The position numbers and the translations under genes were made by a program. Below the pieces are notes generated by a model, which was given only the letters and a program-made list of their open reading frames with translations, did no database searches and was not told the DNA's origin. A stretch of DNA of 57,859 nt from Streptomyces rubiginosohelvolus (lineage in GTDB: Bacteria; Actinomycetota; Actinomycetes; Streptomycetales; Streptomycetaceae). Positions 45,525-53,899 of the stretch are shown here, piece by piece; the first letter of the stretch is position 1; the number at the start of each line of letters is the position of its first letter. The stretch spans positions 197,031-254,889 of the forward strand of contig NZ_BMTW01000010.1 of the NCBI RefSeq assembly GCF_014649875.1. The letters are read 5' to 3'.

Positions 45525-45796
45525 GTAGGGCTACCTCTTCGAATGCTCAGGTGTCCTCACGGAGGACGAGACCGGAGGCGGTGATGCGCACCTCCGTCGG
45601 GGACGAGAGCAATTCTTAGCGGCAGCAAAATCCTGAGGCAAAGGTGTGACGTACGAAGCCAGGTAGTGGAGAAGGGTCCCGTTAGTCCGAAATGACCCTC
45701 GTGTGCGCCTGCTCAAAACGCCCTTATGGACCCACTAGGTACCTTCGTAAGTGACGTACACCCTATGCCTGGGCTCACATCGGCGACGTAACAGTC
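45525..45796 (-). promoter_or_regulatory. Possible structured 5' leader of SLT gene
   Basis: A 272-base region with relatively low GC and local hairpins, for example GTCCTC-ACG-GAGGAC at 45553-45567 and an imperfect GGAGG/CCTCC pairing just beyond it. I compared it mentally with the ydaO c-di-AMP riboswitch seen upstream of some actinobacterial wall-hydrolase genes and could not match the core. The function of the leader is open. Confidence 0.3.
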
Positions 45797-47023
45797 TCAC
45801 CACTCGTTGCTGAAGCAATCCGGAGCGTTACGTTCCTCATCCGGCAGGATGAGGTGGACGTCCCCGAACTCATGCCAGAGGTACCGCTCCTGGAGCGCCG
45901 CCTCGTACCCGCGGCGCAGCGCCTCGCGCCCCGCCACCGCCTCCAGCATCAGCAGATGCGAGGCCTGCGGCTCATGCAGCCCGGTCAGCAGCCCGTCCAC
46001 CACCCGGACCCCGCGCCGCGGCGTCACCACGAGGTCCGTCCACCCCTCGGCGGGCCGCACCACCCCGTCCGCGCCCACCGCCGACTCCAGCGCCCGCACG
46101 GCCGTCGTCCCCACCGCGACCACCCGACCGCTCCCCGCCGCCCGTACCGCGTTCACCAGCCAGGCCGTCGCCGCCGGTACCGCGAACCGCTCCGGGTACG
46201 GCGGCTCGTCCGCCTCCGCCGATGCCACCCCCGTATGCAGGGACAGCGGGGCGAACAGCACCCCCCGGCGCACCAGCTCCGCCACCAACGGGACCGTGAA
46301 GGGCCGCGCGGCACTCGGCATCTCCGCCGAACCGCTCCCGTCCGGGGAGTCCACCGCGAACACCGTCCGGTACGCCGACAGCGGCTGATCCCTATCCGTG
46401 TACCCGTAGCGGATCGGCCGCCCGTACCTGCGCAACATCTCCGGCACCCGCTCCGGCGCCCGCGCCCACCACAGCCGGGCCCCGGCCGAGGGCCCCAACG
46501 GCTCCTCCAGTACCAGGGCCCGCCCGCCCGGCAACCGCACCACCGCCCCCGCCGGGCCACCCGGCCGCGGCCCCGTGACACCCGCCCCCCTGGGCGCCCG
46601 CAGCTCCACCGCCCACCGCCCGTCCGCACCCCGCGTCGAGAAGTGCACGACGACCCGCTCCCCGCCGACGCGCCCGTTCACCGCGGCGGGCAGCGTCATG
46701 GACGTGTTCACCACCAGCACGTCCCCGGCCCGCAGCTGCTCCGGCAGCTCCCGGAACGCATGGTGCGTGACCGCCCGCCCCCGGGACACGAGCAGCCGTA
46801 CGTCGTCACGCCCCGCCCCGCGCTGCTCGGCCGGCACCCGGGCCGACAACGCGTCCGGCACCCGCAGGGCCTCCAGGGCGGTGGCCTCCGCGGCTTCGGC
46901 TCGGCCCGGCCGCGCGTCCAGGGCCGGGGAATCCGCGGCGGCCGTCGCCGCCGGCTCCGCCCCGCCCGCCCCCGGCACGGCGAGGGCCACGTCGCCGCTC
47001 CCGCACCGCCCCCGCGCGGTCAT
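45797..47023 (-). CDS. QueA-like S-adenosylmethionine:tRNA ribosyltransferase-isomerase family protein
   Basis: 408 aa from ATG 47023. Family segments: FRELPEQLRAGDVLVVNTSMTLPAAV, LPGGRALVLEEPLG, FAPLSLHTGVAS, YPERFAVPAATAWLVN, VGTTAVRALES, GLLTGLHEPQASHLLMLEAVAG and YLWHEFGDVHLILP. QueA makes epoxyqueuosine in tRNA. No queuosine gene is nearby, the N-terminal ~60 residues are a low-complexity Ala/Gly extension, and the gene is coupled (ATGA) to an SDR gene. It may act on another substrate. Confidence 0.85.
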   Translation of the reverse strand: MTARGRCGSGDVALAVPGAGGAEPAATAAADSPALDARPGRAEAAEATALEALRVPDALSARVPAEQRGAGRDDVRLLVSRGRAVTHHAFRELPEQLRAGDVLVVNTSMTLPAAVNGRVGGERVVVHFSTRGADGRWAVELRAPRGAGVTGPRPGGPAGAVVRLPGGRALVLEEPLGPSAGARLWWARAPERVPEMLRRYGRPIRYGYTDRDQPLSAYRTVFAVDSPDGSGSAEMPSAARPFTVPLVAELVRRGVLFAPLSLHTGVASAEADEPPYPERFAVPAATAWLVNAVRAAGSGRVVAVGTTAVRALESAVGADGVVRPAEGWTDLVVTPRRGVRVVDGLLTGLHEPQASHLLMLEAVAGREALRRGYEAALQERYLWHEFGDVHLILPDEERNAPDCFSNEW

Positions 47024-47742
47024 CGCGCACCCCCGCCCTGCCCCGCCGGCCCCTCCAGCAGGGCCGGAGCAGCGTACCGGCCGCCGGCCGGCCGCTCCCG
47101 CACCAGCCGCAGGTACGCGGGAGCCACGCTCTCCGGCGACGGCCGCGCGTCCGTGTCCTCCGGGACCGCCGCGGCGTACAGGTCCGTCGCCATGTCGCCC
47201 GGGTCGACCGCCCACACCCGCAGCCCCGGCTCCTCCTCGCCCAGCACCGCCGCCAGCTGGTCCAGCGCCGCCTTCGACGCCCCGTAACCGCCCCACGTCG
47301 GGTACGGCTCCGCCGCCGCGTCCGAGCTGATCACCACCACCGCCCCCGCCTCCGAGGCCCGCAGCGACGGCAACGCCTCCTGTACGAGACCGAGCGCCGC
47401 CACCACATTCGTCTCCAGCGCCCGCCTGAGCCCCTCCAGCGGCAGCGCGTCCAGCCGGACCAACGGCTCCGCGCCCAGCACGCTCGCGTTGCTCACCAAC
47501 AGGTCGAGCCCGCCCAGCGAACCGGCCGCCGCCACCAGATCCGCCCGGTGCGCCGCGTCCGTGACGTCCCCCGGCACCGCCACCACCCGCGTCCCGTACC
47601 GCCCGCGCAGCTCCCGCGCCGTCTCCTCCAGCACTCCGGCGGTCCGGGCGTCCAGCACCAGGTCCCAGCCCTCCCCGGCCAGGGCCCCCGCCAACGCCCG
47701 TCCCAGCCCCTTCGAACCACCCGTGATCATCGCGACCGGCAT
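47020..47742 (-). CDS. SDR family oxidoreductase coupled to QueA-like gene
   Basis: 240 aa, with GGGGACGG upstream of ATG. Nucleotide site ITGGSKGLGRALA, NAS in LLVSNASVLG, serine in VVISSDAAAEP and YGASKAALDQL (Tyr and Lys). Its stop overlaps the QueA-like start by four bases, so the two products are made together. The physical link suggests a shared pathway rather than housekeeping. The substrate is unknown. Confidence 0.87.
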   Translation of the reverse strand: MPVAMITGGSKGLGRALAGALAGEGWDLVLDARTAGVLEETARELRGRYGTRVVAVPGDVTDAAHRADLVAAAGSLGGLDLLVSNASVLGAEPLVRLDALPLEGLRRALETNVVAALGLVQEALPSLRASEAGAVVVISSDAAAEPYPTWGGYGASKAALDQLAAVLGEEEPGLRVWAVDPGDMATDLYAAAVPEDTDARPSPESVAPAYLRLVRERPAGGRYAAPALLEGPAGQGGGAR

Positions 47743-47973
47743 GGTGACCGTCCCCTTCGTACCCTCGGCGTCCGCCGGGAGACCCCGGCGATCTCACCGT
47801 AGGAAGGCCCGGCCGGACCGCGCCTCGCCCGGGAGCCGCACCCGTACCCGGCACTTCGGCGTAGGTCCCGGGCAGTCCTACGACCTCCGGCCGAGGGGCC
47901 GGTCCACCCGGGCCTAGGCCCCGGCGCGCCGAGCACCGACCCGGGCCCGATACGACCGCCCGGCCCCCGCCGG

Positions 47974-47979
47974 TACGGT
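47974..47979 (+). promoter_or_regulatory. -10 box for leaderless sensor kinase transcript
   Basis: TACGGT is followed by six bases and then ATG 47986, with no ribosome site. The start is predicted on the A of ATG. Confidence 0.55.
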
Positions 47980-47985
47980 GATCCC

Positions 47986-49131
47986 ATGAGTCATCGCCCA
48001 CCGTCGGGCCTCGCCGCGGTGAGTGCCGCGCTGCTCGCCATGAGCCGGCACCTCGAAGTGGGCGACGTCCTGAAAACGATCGTCGCCTCCGCCCGCGAGC
48101 TGCTCGACGCCCAGTACGCGGCCCTCGGCGTCCCGGACGACCACGGCGGCTTCGCCCAGTTCGTGGTCGACGGCGTCAGCGACGAACAGTGGAAGGCCAT
48201 CGGCCCGCTGCCCCGCCAGCACGGCATCCTCGCCGCGATGCTCCACCAGGCGAAGCCCGAACGCCTCGCCGACGTCCGCGAGGACCCCCGCTTCGAGGGC
48301 TGGCCCGACGCCCACCCCGACATGTCCGACTTCCTCGGCCTGCCCATCACGGACGGCGACGAGATCATCGGCGCGCTCTTCCTCGCCAACAAGATGTGCC
48401 CCAAGCCCGACGGCGGCTGCGGCTTTACCGCCGAGGACGAGGAACTGCTCCAGATCCTCGCCCAGCACGCCGCGATCGCCCTCACCAACGCCCGCCTCTA
48501 CGAACGCAGCCGCGAGCTGACCATCGCCGAGGAACGCTCCCGCCTCGCCCACGAGCTGCACGACGCGGTCAGCCAGAAGCTGTTCTCGCTCCGCCTCACC
48601 GCCCAGGCAGCCGCCGCCCTCGTCGACCGCGACCCGGGCCGCGCCAAGGGGGAGCTCCAGCAGGTCGCCGCCCTCGCCGCCGAAGCCGTCGACGAACTGC
48701 GGGCCGCCGTCGTCGAGCTGCGTCCGGCGGCCCTCGACGAGGACGGCCTGATCGCCACCCTCCGCACCCAGATCCAGGTCCTGGACCGGGCGCACACCGC
48801 CGAGGTCGCCTTCGAGAGCTGCGGAGTGCGCGCACTGCCCGCCGCCCAGGAGGAAGCGCTGCTCCGGGTCGCCCAGGAAGCCCTCCACAACGCCCTGCGC
48901 CATTCCGGGGCGGAGCGCGTGAGCGTCACCCTGGCCCGGCGCGGCACCGCCACCGTCCTGCGCGTCACCGACGACGGGGGCGGATTCGACCCCACCTCCG
49001 TCCGGCGGGCGGGCCGCCACCTCGGCCTCGTCTCCATGCGCCACCGGGCGAGCAGCGTCGGCGGCCGACTCACCGTTGCATCGGAGCCCGGCAAGGGCGC
49101 CACGATCGAGATGGAGGTCCCCGGTGGCTGA
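47986..49131 (+). CDS. GAF-domain sensor histidine kinase (NarL-type system)
   Basis: 381 aa, cytosolic, no membrane segments. A GAF domain (~20-165) ends in HAAIALTNARLYERS. A HisKA_3 phospho-acceptor follows with His in RSRLAHELHDAVSQKLFSL (~185-203). The HATPase_c domain shows EALHNALRHSG (N box), DDGGGFDP and GLVSMRHRA. It partners with the LuxR-type regulator whose GTG lies within its last codons (8-base overlap). The signal for the GAF domain is unknown. Confidence 0.93.
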   Translation: MSHRPPSGLAAVSAALLAMSRHLEVGDVLKTIVASARELLDAQYAALGVPDDHGGFAQFVVDGVSDEQWKAIGPLPRQHGILAAMLHQAKPERLADVREDPRFEGWPDAHPDMSDFLGLPITDGDEIIGALFLANKMCPKPDGGCGFTAEDEELLQILAQHAAIALTNARLYERSRELTIAEERSRLAHELHDAVSQKLFSLRLTAQAAAALVDRDPGRAKGELQQVAALAAEAVDELRAAVVELRPAALDEDGLIATLRTQIQVLDRAHTAEVAFESCGVRALPAAQEEALLRVAQEALHNALRHSGAERVSVTLARRGTATVLRVTDDGGGFDPTSVRRAGRHLGLVSMRHRASSVGGRLTVASEPGKGATIEMEVPGG

Positions 49132-49768
49132 CAAGATCATCAGGGTGCTGCTGGTCGACGACCATCAGGTGGTCCGCCGCGGACTGCGCACCTTCCTGGA
49201 GATCCAGGAGGACATAGAGGTCGTCGGCGAGGCGTCCGACGGCGCGGAGGGCGTGGCCCGGACGGAGGAGCTGCGCCCCGACGTGGTGCTGATGGACATC
49301 AAGATGCCCGGCACCGACGGCATCGAGGCGCTGCGCCGCCTGCGCGCGCTCGACAACCCGGCCAAGGTCCTCATCGTCACCAGCTTCACCGAACAGCGCA
49401 CCGTGGTCCCCGCCCTGCGCGCCGGAGCCTCCGGCTACGTCTACAAGGACGTCGACCCGGACGCCCTGGCCGGCGCCATCCGCTCCGTCCACGCCGGACA
49501 CGTCCTGCTCCAGCCCGAGGTCGCCGGGGCCCTCCTCGCCCAGGAGGACGCGGGCACCGGCACGGGCCGGGGGAGCACCCTCACCGAGCGGGAACGCGAG
49601 GTCCTCGGCCTCATCGCGGACGGCCGTTCGAACCGGGAGATCGCCCGGACCCTCGTCCTCTCCGAGAAGACGGTCAAGACCCACGTCTCGAACATCCTGA
49701 TGAAGCTCGACCTGGCCGACCGCACCCAGGCGGCGCTGTGGGCGGTACGCCACGGAGCGGTGGGCTGA
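49124..49768 (+). CDS. NarL/LuxR-family response regulator
   Basis: 214 aa from GTG 49124. The receiver domain has DDH near the start, phospho-acceptor Asp in VVLMDIKMPGTDG, and Thr and Lys in IVTSF and VYKDVD. The LuxR HTH (LTEREREVLGLIADGRSNREIARTLVLSEKTVKTHV) is C-terminal. It is coupled to the kinase by overlap. chpE lies 149 bases downstream, so regulation of aerial development is conceivable but not shown. Confidence 0.94.
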   Translation: MADKIIRVLLVDDHQVVRRGLRTFLEIQEDIEVVGEASDGAEGVARTEELRPDVVLMDIKMPGTDGIEALRRLRALDNPAKVLIVTSFTEQRTVVPALRAGASGYVYKDVDPDALAGAIRSVHAGHVLLQPEVAGALLAQEDAGTGTGRGSTLTEREREVLGLIADGRSNREIARTLVLSEKTVKTHVSNILMKLDLADRTQAALWAVRHGAVG

Positions 49769-49917
49769 CGCCGCGGCCGCGGGTGCGGGTTCCCGTCCGG
49801 GCTGAGATTCATACTGTCGGGTGTATGTCACCCGAACGGCGCATCCTTCCGGGCGGCCCGGCGTTCTCCAGGACGTGCTGCGGCGGCTTGTCGCAGCCTT
49901 TCTAGGAGGATCCTGAA

Positions 49918-50169
49918 GTGAAGAACCTGAAGAAGGCCGCCGCCGTCACGATGATCGCGGGCGGGCTCATCGCCGCCGGCGCCGGTGCCGCCTCCGCCAC
50001 CGGCCACAGCGGTGCCGGCGCCCACGGCGCGGCCATCGGCTCCCCGGGCGTCGCCAGCGGCAACCTCGTGCAGGTCCCGGTCGCCGTCCCGGTGAACGTG
50101 GTCGGCAACACGGTCAACGTCGTGGGCCTGCTCAACCCGGCCTTCGGCAACTTCGGCCTGAACCACTGA
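49918..50169 (+). CDS. chpE: Short chaplin ChpE
   Basis: 83 aa, with AGGAGGA eight bases before GTG. A signal peptide spans 1 to ~28 (KNLKKAAAVTMIAGGL ... AASA). One chaplin domain follows: GSPGVASGNLVQVPVAVPVNV ... GLLNPAFGN. It has no cysteines, unlike most chaplins, which matches what is known of ChpE. Chaplins are secreted amphipathic proteins that assemble on aerial hyphae and spores. ChpE is one of the two short chaplins needed for growth. Confidence 0.93.
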   Translation: MKNLKKAAAVTMIAGGLIAAGAGAASATGHSGAGAHGAAIGSPGVASGNLVQVPVAVPVNVVGNTVNVVGLLNPAFGNFGLNH

Positions 50170-50181
50170 AGCCCTAGCCGT

Positions 50182-50406
50182 GCCCGTCCGGCGTTTGAGG
50201 ACGGAACCCTCAGGGCGGGGGTCCCGCACACCAGCGGGCTCCCCGCCCGGGGCATCCCAGCCCGCCAGGGCATCTCACCCAGCCCGTCCGGACACCCCCA
50301 GCCCGTCCGGCGCTTGAGGACGGAACCCCCACGGCGGGGCTCCCGCACCAGAACAAGGCCCCCGCCCGGGCACCGCACCACCCCAGCCCGTCCGGTGCTT
50401 GAGGAC
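50182..50406 (+). repeat. Cluster of dispersed Streptomyces repeat units
   Basis: The unit GCCCGTCCGGCGYTTGAGGAC occurs at 50182-50204, truncated at 50281-50291, full at 50301-50323, and with one change at 50386-50406. Between the copies lie related GGCGGGG / CCCGCCCGG strings. This unit is a very common intergenic repeat in Streptomyces genomes. It follows chpE and separates it from the convergent minus-strand gene. Confidence 0.75.
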
Positions 50407-50421
50407 AAAAGGCCCGCGGGC

Positions 50422-51213
50422 CTACCGCCGAACCTCCCCGCCCTCCACATACGCGTTGTACGCCGCCACCAACGCCCGCCGAGCCACCCGCTCCACCGGC
50501 CGCAACGCCTCCCCCCGCGCCGCGATCTCCGACGAGCTCACCGCACCGCCGTGCCCGTTCTCGTACGCCACCGAGACCAGCAGCCCCACCCGCTGCGCCA
50601 TCTCCAGCACCCGCACCGCCCGCGGCGGATACCCGGGCGCCAGCACCTCGCGCCCCCCACCCCGCTCCACCCGCGCCCGGTACGCGTCCACCGCCGCCTC
50701 CGCCACCGGCCCGGAACCGGCCACGTCCAGCCGCGACAGCACCGCCGTCGCATCCCGCAACGCCTCCGCCAGCTCCCGCTCCGCCTCGCCCAGCGACGGC
50801 ACGTCCGCGGGCGGCGCCTCCCGTACCGGCAGCACCCGCCACACCACCTCGACGTGCAGGTCCCCCTCCGGCCCGGCCTCGCTCACCTCCGGCACCAGCC
50901 CGTACGGCACCCCGTACGCGACGACCGCCTCCTCCGCCTCCAGCGCCCGCGCGTTGAAGTCCGGCGGGCCGCTCAGCCCCAGCGGATGCCCCGGCACCGG
51001 CAGCGCCACCCGGAAACCGGTGGCCCCCAGACCCCTCAGCCGGCCGAGCGCCAGCGTCAGCCCGACCGGCCCCGCCTCACCCGGCAGCCCCTCGACGCGG
51101 TGCACCGCGTCCTCTCCGACAATCGCGAGGGCCGCTTCGTCCGGCGAGACGAGTCCCGCCAGAAGCGCGTTTCCCCAAGCGGCCAACAACCCTGAACGTG
51201 GTTCGACAAGCAT
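50422..51213 (-). CDS. Conserved actinobacterial protein of unknown function
   Basis: 263 aa with ATG 51213. A mixed alpha/beta N-terminal half (ALAIVGEDAVHRVEGLPGE ... GFRVALPVPGHPLGLSGPPDFNARAL) is followed by a mainly helical half with a Tyr/Arg/Glu-rich C-terminus. No signal peptide, membrane helix or metal motif is seen. I do not recognise the fold. It is preserved next to chpE in Streptomyces, as I recall. Confidence 0.75.
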   Translation of the reverse strand: MLVEPRSGLLAAWGNALLAGLVSPDEAALAIVGEDAVHRVEGLPGEAGPVGLTLALGRLRGLGATGFRVALPVPGHPLGLSGPPDFNARALEAEEAVVAYGVPYGLVPEVSEAGPEGDLHVEVVWRVLPVREAPPADVPSLGEAERELAEALRDATAVLSRLDVAGSGPVAEAAVDAYRARVERGGGREVLAPGYPPRAVRVLEMAQRVGLLVSVAYENGHGGAVSSSEIAARGEALRPVERVARRALVAAYNAYVEGGEVRR

Positions 51214-51357
51214 GCCGACAGCCTAAGGAACGTCCGGGCCGAGCCCGGGGTCCGGACCTCACGCCCGAACCACTCACGCGGTGGCGTAGGTTTTCCCTGG
51301 GAGCCGTGCCCACCGGCACGCGACGATCGACGAGACTGCATGGGGAGACAACGCGCC

Positions 51358-52155
51358 ATGAGCGATGTACTGGAGCTGGTGGACGTATCCGTGGTCCGCG
51401 ACGGACGCGCTCTGGTGGAAGACGTCTCCTGGTCGGTCAAGGAGGGGGAGCGCTGGGTCATCCTGGGCCCCAACGGCGCCGGCAAGACGACCCTCCTCAA
51501 CCTCGCGTCCAGCTACCTCTTCCCGAGCAAGGGAACGGCCACCGTCCTCGGCGAGAAGCTGGGCGGCGTCGGCACCGACGTCTTCGAGCTCCGCCCCCGC
51601 ATCGGCATGGCGGGCGTCGCGATGGCCGACAAGCTGCCCAAGCGCCAGACCGTCCTGCAGACGGTCCTCACCGCCGCGTACGGCATGACCGCCACCTGGC
51701 ACGAGAACTACGAAGCCGTCGACGAGGAGCGCGCCCGCGCCTTCCTCGACCGCCTCGGCATGACCGAGTACCTGGACCGCAAGTTCGGCACGCTCTCCGA
51801 AGGAGAGCGCAAGCGCACGCTCATCGCCCGCGCCATGATGACCGACCCCGAGCTGCTGCTCCTCGACGAGCCCGCCGCCGGGCTCGACCTCGGCGGGCGC
51901 GAAGACCTCGTCCGCCGCCTCGGCCGCCTCGCCCGCGACCCGTTCGCCCCCTCCATGATCATGGTCACCCACCATGTCGAGGAGATCGCACCCGGCTTCA
52001 CCCACGTCCTGATGATCCGCCAGGGCAAGATCCTCGCGGCCGGCCCCATGGAGACCGAGCTCAGCTCCCGCAACCTCTCCCTCTGCTTCGGCCTGCCGCT
52101 CATCGTCGAGCACACCGGCGACCGCTACACCGCCCACGGCCTGCCCCTCTCCTGA
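51358..52155 (+). CDS. ABC transporter ATP-binding protein, stand-alone
   Basis: 265 aa. ATG 51358 is preferred to ATG 51340 because GGGGAGA lies about ten bases upstream. Walker A LGPNGAGKTT (~38-47), signature LSEGERKR, Walker B LLLLDEPAAGLDL, and H-loop VTHHVEEIAPGF. No permease gene is nearby. Similar solitary ATPases (YlmA/ModF-like) are uncharacterised, so energising a distant permease is a guess. Confidence 0.9.
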   Translation: MSDVLELVDVSVVRDGRALVEDVSWSVKEGERWVILGPNGAGKTTLLNLASSYLFPSKGTATVLGEKLGGVGTDVFELRPRIGMAGVAMADKLPKRQTVLQTVLTAAYGMTATWHENYEAVDEERARAFLDRLGMTEYLDRKFGTLSEGERKRTLIARAMMTDPELLLLDEPAAGLDLGGREDLVRRLGRLARDPFAPSMIMVTHHVEEIAPGFTHVLMIRQGKILAAGPMETELSSRNLSLCFGLPLIVEHTGDRYTAHGLPLS

Positions 52156-52206
52156 CCGCCGCACCCCGATCGGCAGGCATTTCACCGGAGTTGACCCCCG
52201 TGCGCC

Positions 52207-52236
52207 CTGTCGGTGACGCACCGACAGTCCTACGAT
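52207..52236 (+). promoter_or_regulatory. NfeD promoter with inverted repeat
   Basis: CTGTCGGT (52207-52214) and ACCGACAG (52220-52227) form an 8-bp perfect inverted repeat. It is followed by the -10 TACGAT (52231-52236), six bases from GTG 52243. The repeat sits in the -35 region, so it could be an operator or a weak terminator of the ABC gene. Confidence 0.5.
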
Positions 52237-52242
52237 GACCAT

Positions 52243-52671
52243 GTGGACATCGACGCATGGGTGTGGTGGCTGATCGGCGCGGTGGGACTGGGCATCCCCC
52301 TCGTCCTGACCGCGATGCCCGAATTCGGCATGTTCGCCGTCGGGGCGGTGGCCGCCTCGGCCGTCGCGGCCCTCGGCGGCGGAATCGTCGCCCAGGTGCT
52401 GGTCTTCGTCCTGGTCTCGGTCGCGCTGATCGCCGTCGTGCGCCCGATCGCCGCCAGACACCGGGCCGGACAGACCGGACAGGCCAGCGGCATCGACGCC
52501 CTGAAGGGCCGTCAGGCAGCCGTGCTGGAACGGGTATCGGCCGACGGCGGCCGCATCAAGCTCGCCGGCGAGGTCTGGTCCGCCCGTTCCTACGACGCCG
52601 ACCAGGTCTTCGAGCCCGGCACCCAGGTCGATGTCATCGACATCGACGGAGCGACGGCCGTCGTCATGTGA
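52243..52671 (+). CDS. NfeD-like membrane protein
   Basis: 142 aa from GTG 52243, the leaderless start. Three membrane helices (about 5-75) precede an OB-fold domain (ASGIDALKGRQAAVLERVSADGGRIKLAGEVWSARSYD and EPGTQVDVIDIDGATAVV). NfeD proteins act with SPFH proteins in membrane organisation. The SPFH gene follows 163 bases downstream in the same direction, consistent with that partnership. Confidence 0.9.
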   Translation: MDIDAWVWWLIGAVGLGIPLVLTAMPEFGMFAVGAVAASAVAALGGGIVAQVLVFVLVSVALIAVVRPIAARHRAGQTGQASGIDALKGRQAAVLERVSADGGRIKLAGEVWSARSYDADQVFEPGTQVDVIDIDGATAVVM

Positions 52672-52834
52672 CCGAAGCGCGCACGGGGCGGGCCCACGTC
52701 TGCCAGACTCGAAGTCGATCATGTCGATCATCATGGGACCTCGGCCCGGCCGCAACTCACCGGTCACCGGCCGCACATGAGGACCGACCCGATCACCGCG
52801 ATCCACCGGCCAACCGAAGGGCACGAGAGACACG

Positions 52835-53815
52835 ATGCAACCGATCATCATCGTTCTGATCATTCTGGTGGTGCTCGTCTTCATCGCCCTGATCAAGACG
52901 ATTCAGGTCATCCCGCAGGCCAGCGCCGCCATCGTCGAGCGATTCGGCCGCTACACCCGCACCCTCAACGCGGGCCTGAACATCGTCGTCCCGTTCATCG
53001 ACTCGATCCGCAACCGGATCGACCTCCGTGAACAGGTCGTGCCCTTCCCGCCGCAGCCGGTGATCACCCAGGACAACCTGGTCGTCAACATCGACACCGT
53101 CATCTACTACCAGGTGACCGACGCCCGCGCCGCGACCTACGAAGTGGCCAGCTACATCCAGGCGATCGAGCAGCTCACCGTGACCACCCTCCGCAACATC
53201 ATCGGCGGCATGGACCTGGAACGGACCCTCACCTCCCGCGAGGAGATCAACGCGGCCCTGCGCGGTGTCCTCGACGAGGCCACCGGCAAGTGGGGCATCC
53301 GCGTCAACCGCGTCGAACTCAAGGCGATCGAGCCGCCGACCTCCATCCAGGACTCGATGGAGAAGCAGATGCGCGCCGACCGCGACAAGCGCGCCGCGAT
53401 CCTCACCGCCGAGGGCATCCGGCAGTCCCAGATCCTCACCGCCGAGGGTGAGAAGCAGTCCGCGATCCTGCGCGCCGAGGGTGAGGCCAAGGCCGCCGCC
53501 CTGCGCGCCGAAGGTGAAGCCCAGGCCGTCCGCACGGTTTTCGAGGCCATCCACGCCGGAGACCCGGACCAGAAACTCCTCTCGTACCAGTACCTCCAGA
53601 TGCTCCCGAAGATCGCCGAGGGCGACGCCAACAAGCTCTGGATCGTGCCCAGCGAGATCGGCGACGCACTCAAAGGCCTCAGCGGCGCCTTCGGCAACCT
53701 CGGCGGCGGCATGCCCGGCTTCAACACCGGCGGCGACGGCGGCAACGGCGGGGGACCCAAGGGCGGCATCCCGGCCCCCGCGGTGGAACGACGCGAGGAA
53801 CCCCCGGTCTCCTGA
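52835..53815 (+). CDS. SPFH/Band 7 domain protein (QmcA/stomatin-like)
   Basis: 326 aa. One N-terminal membrane helix (IIIVLIILVVLVFIALIKTI) is followed by the Band 7 domain (VERFGRYTRTLNAGLNIVVPFIDSIRNRID ... WGIRVNRVELKAIEPP). A coiled-coil rich in repeated AEGE units (ILTAEG, ILRAEGE, ALRAEGE) follows, then a Gly/Pro-rich tail. It forms oligomeric membrane microdomain scaffolds. It is paired with the NfeD-like protein upstream. Confidence 0.93.
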   Translation: MQPIIIVLIILVVLVFIALIKTIQVIPQASAAIVERFGRYTRTLNAGLNIVVPFIDSIRNRIDLREQVVPFPPQPVITQDNLVVNIDTVIYYQVTDARAATYEVASYIQAIEQLTVTTLRNIIGGMDLERTLTSREEINAALRGVLDEATGKWGIRVNRVELKAIEPPTSIQDSMEKQMRADRDKRAAILTAEGIRQSQILTAEGEKQSAILRAEGEAKAAALRAEGEAQAVRTVFEAIHAGDPDQKLLSYQYLQMLPKIAEGDANKLWIVPSEIGDALKGLSGAFGNLGGGMPGFNTGGDGGNGGGPKGGIPAPAVERREEPPVS

Positions 53816-53899
53816 CCCGGAAAGCCCTTCGTGCATGATCAGTGAGGCCCCTCGACCTTCATGGCGGGGAGGCGTCACTGACCACCGAAGGAGATGGCC

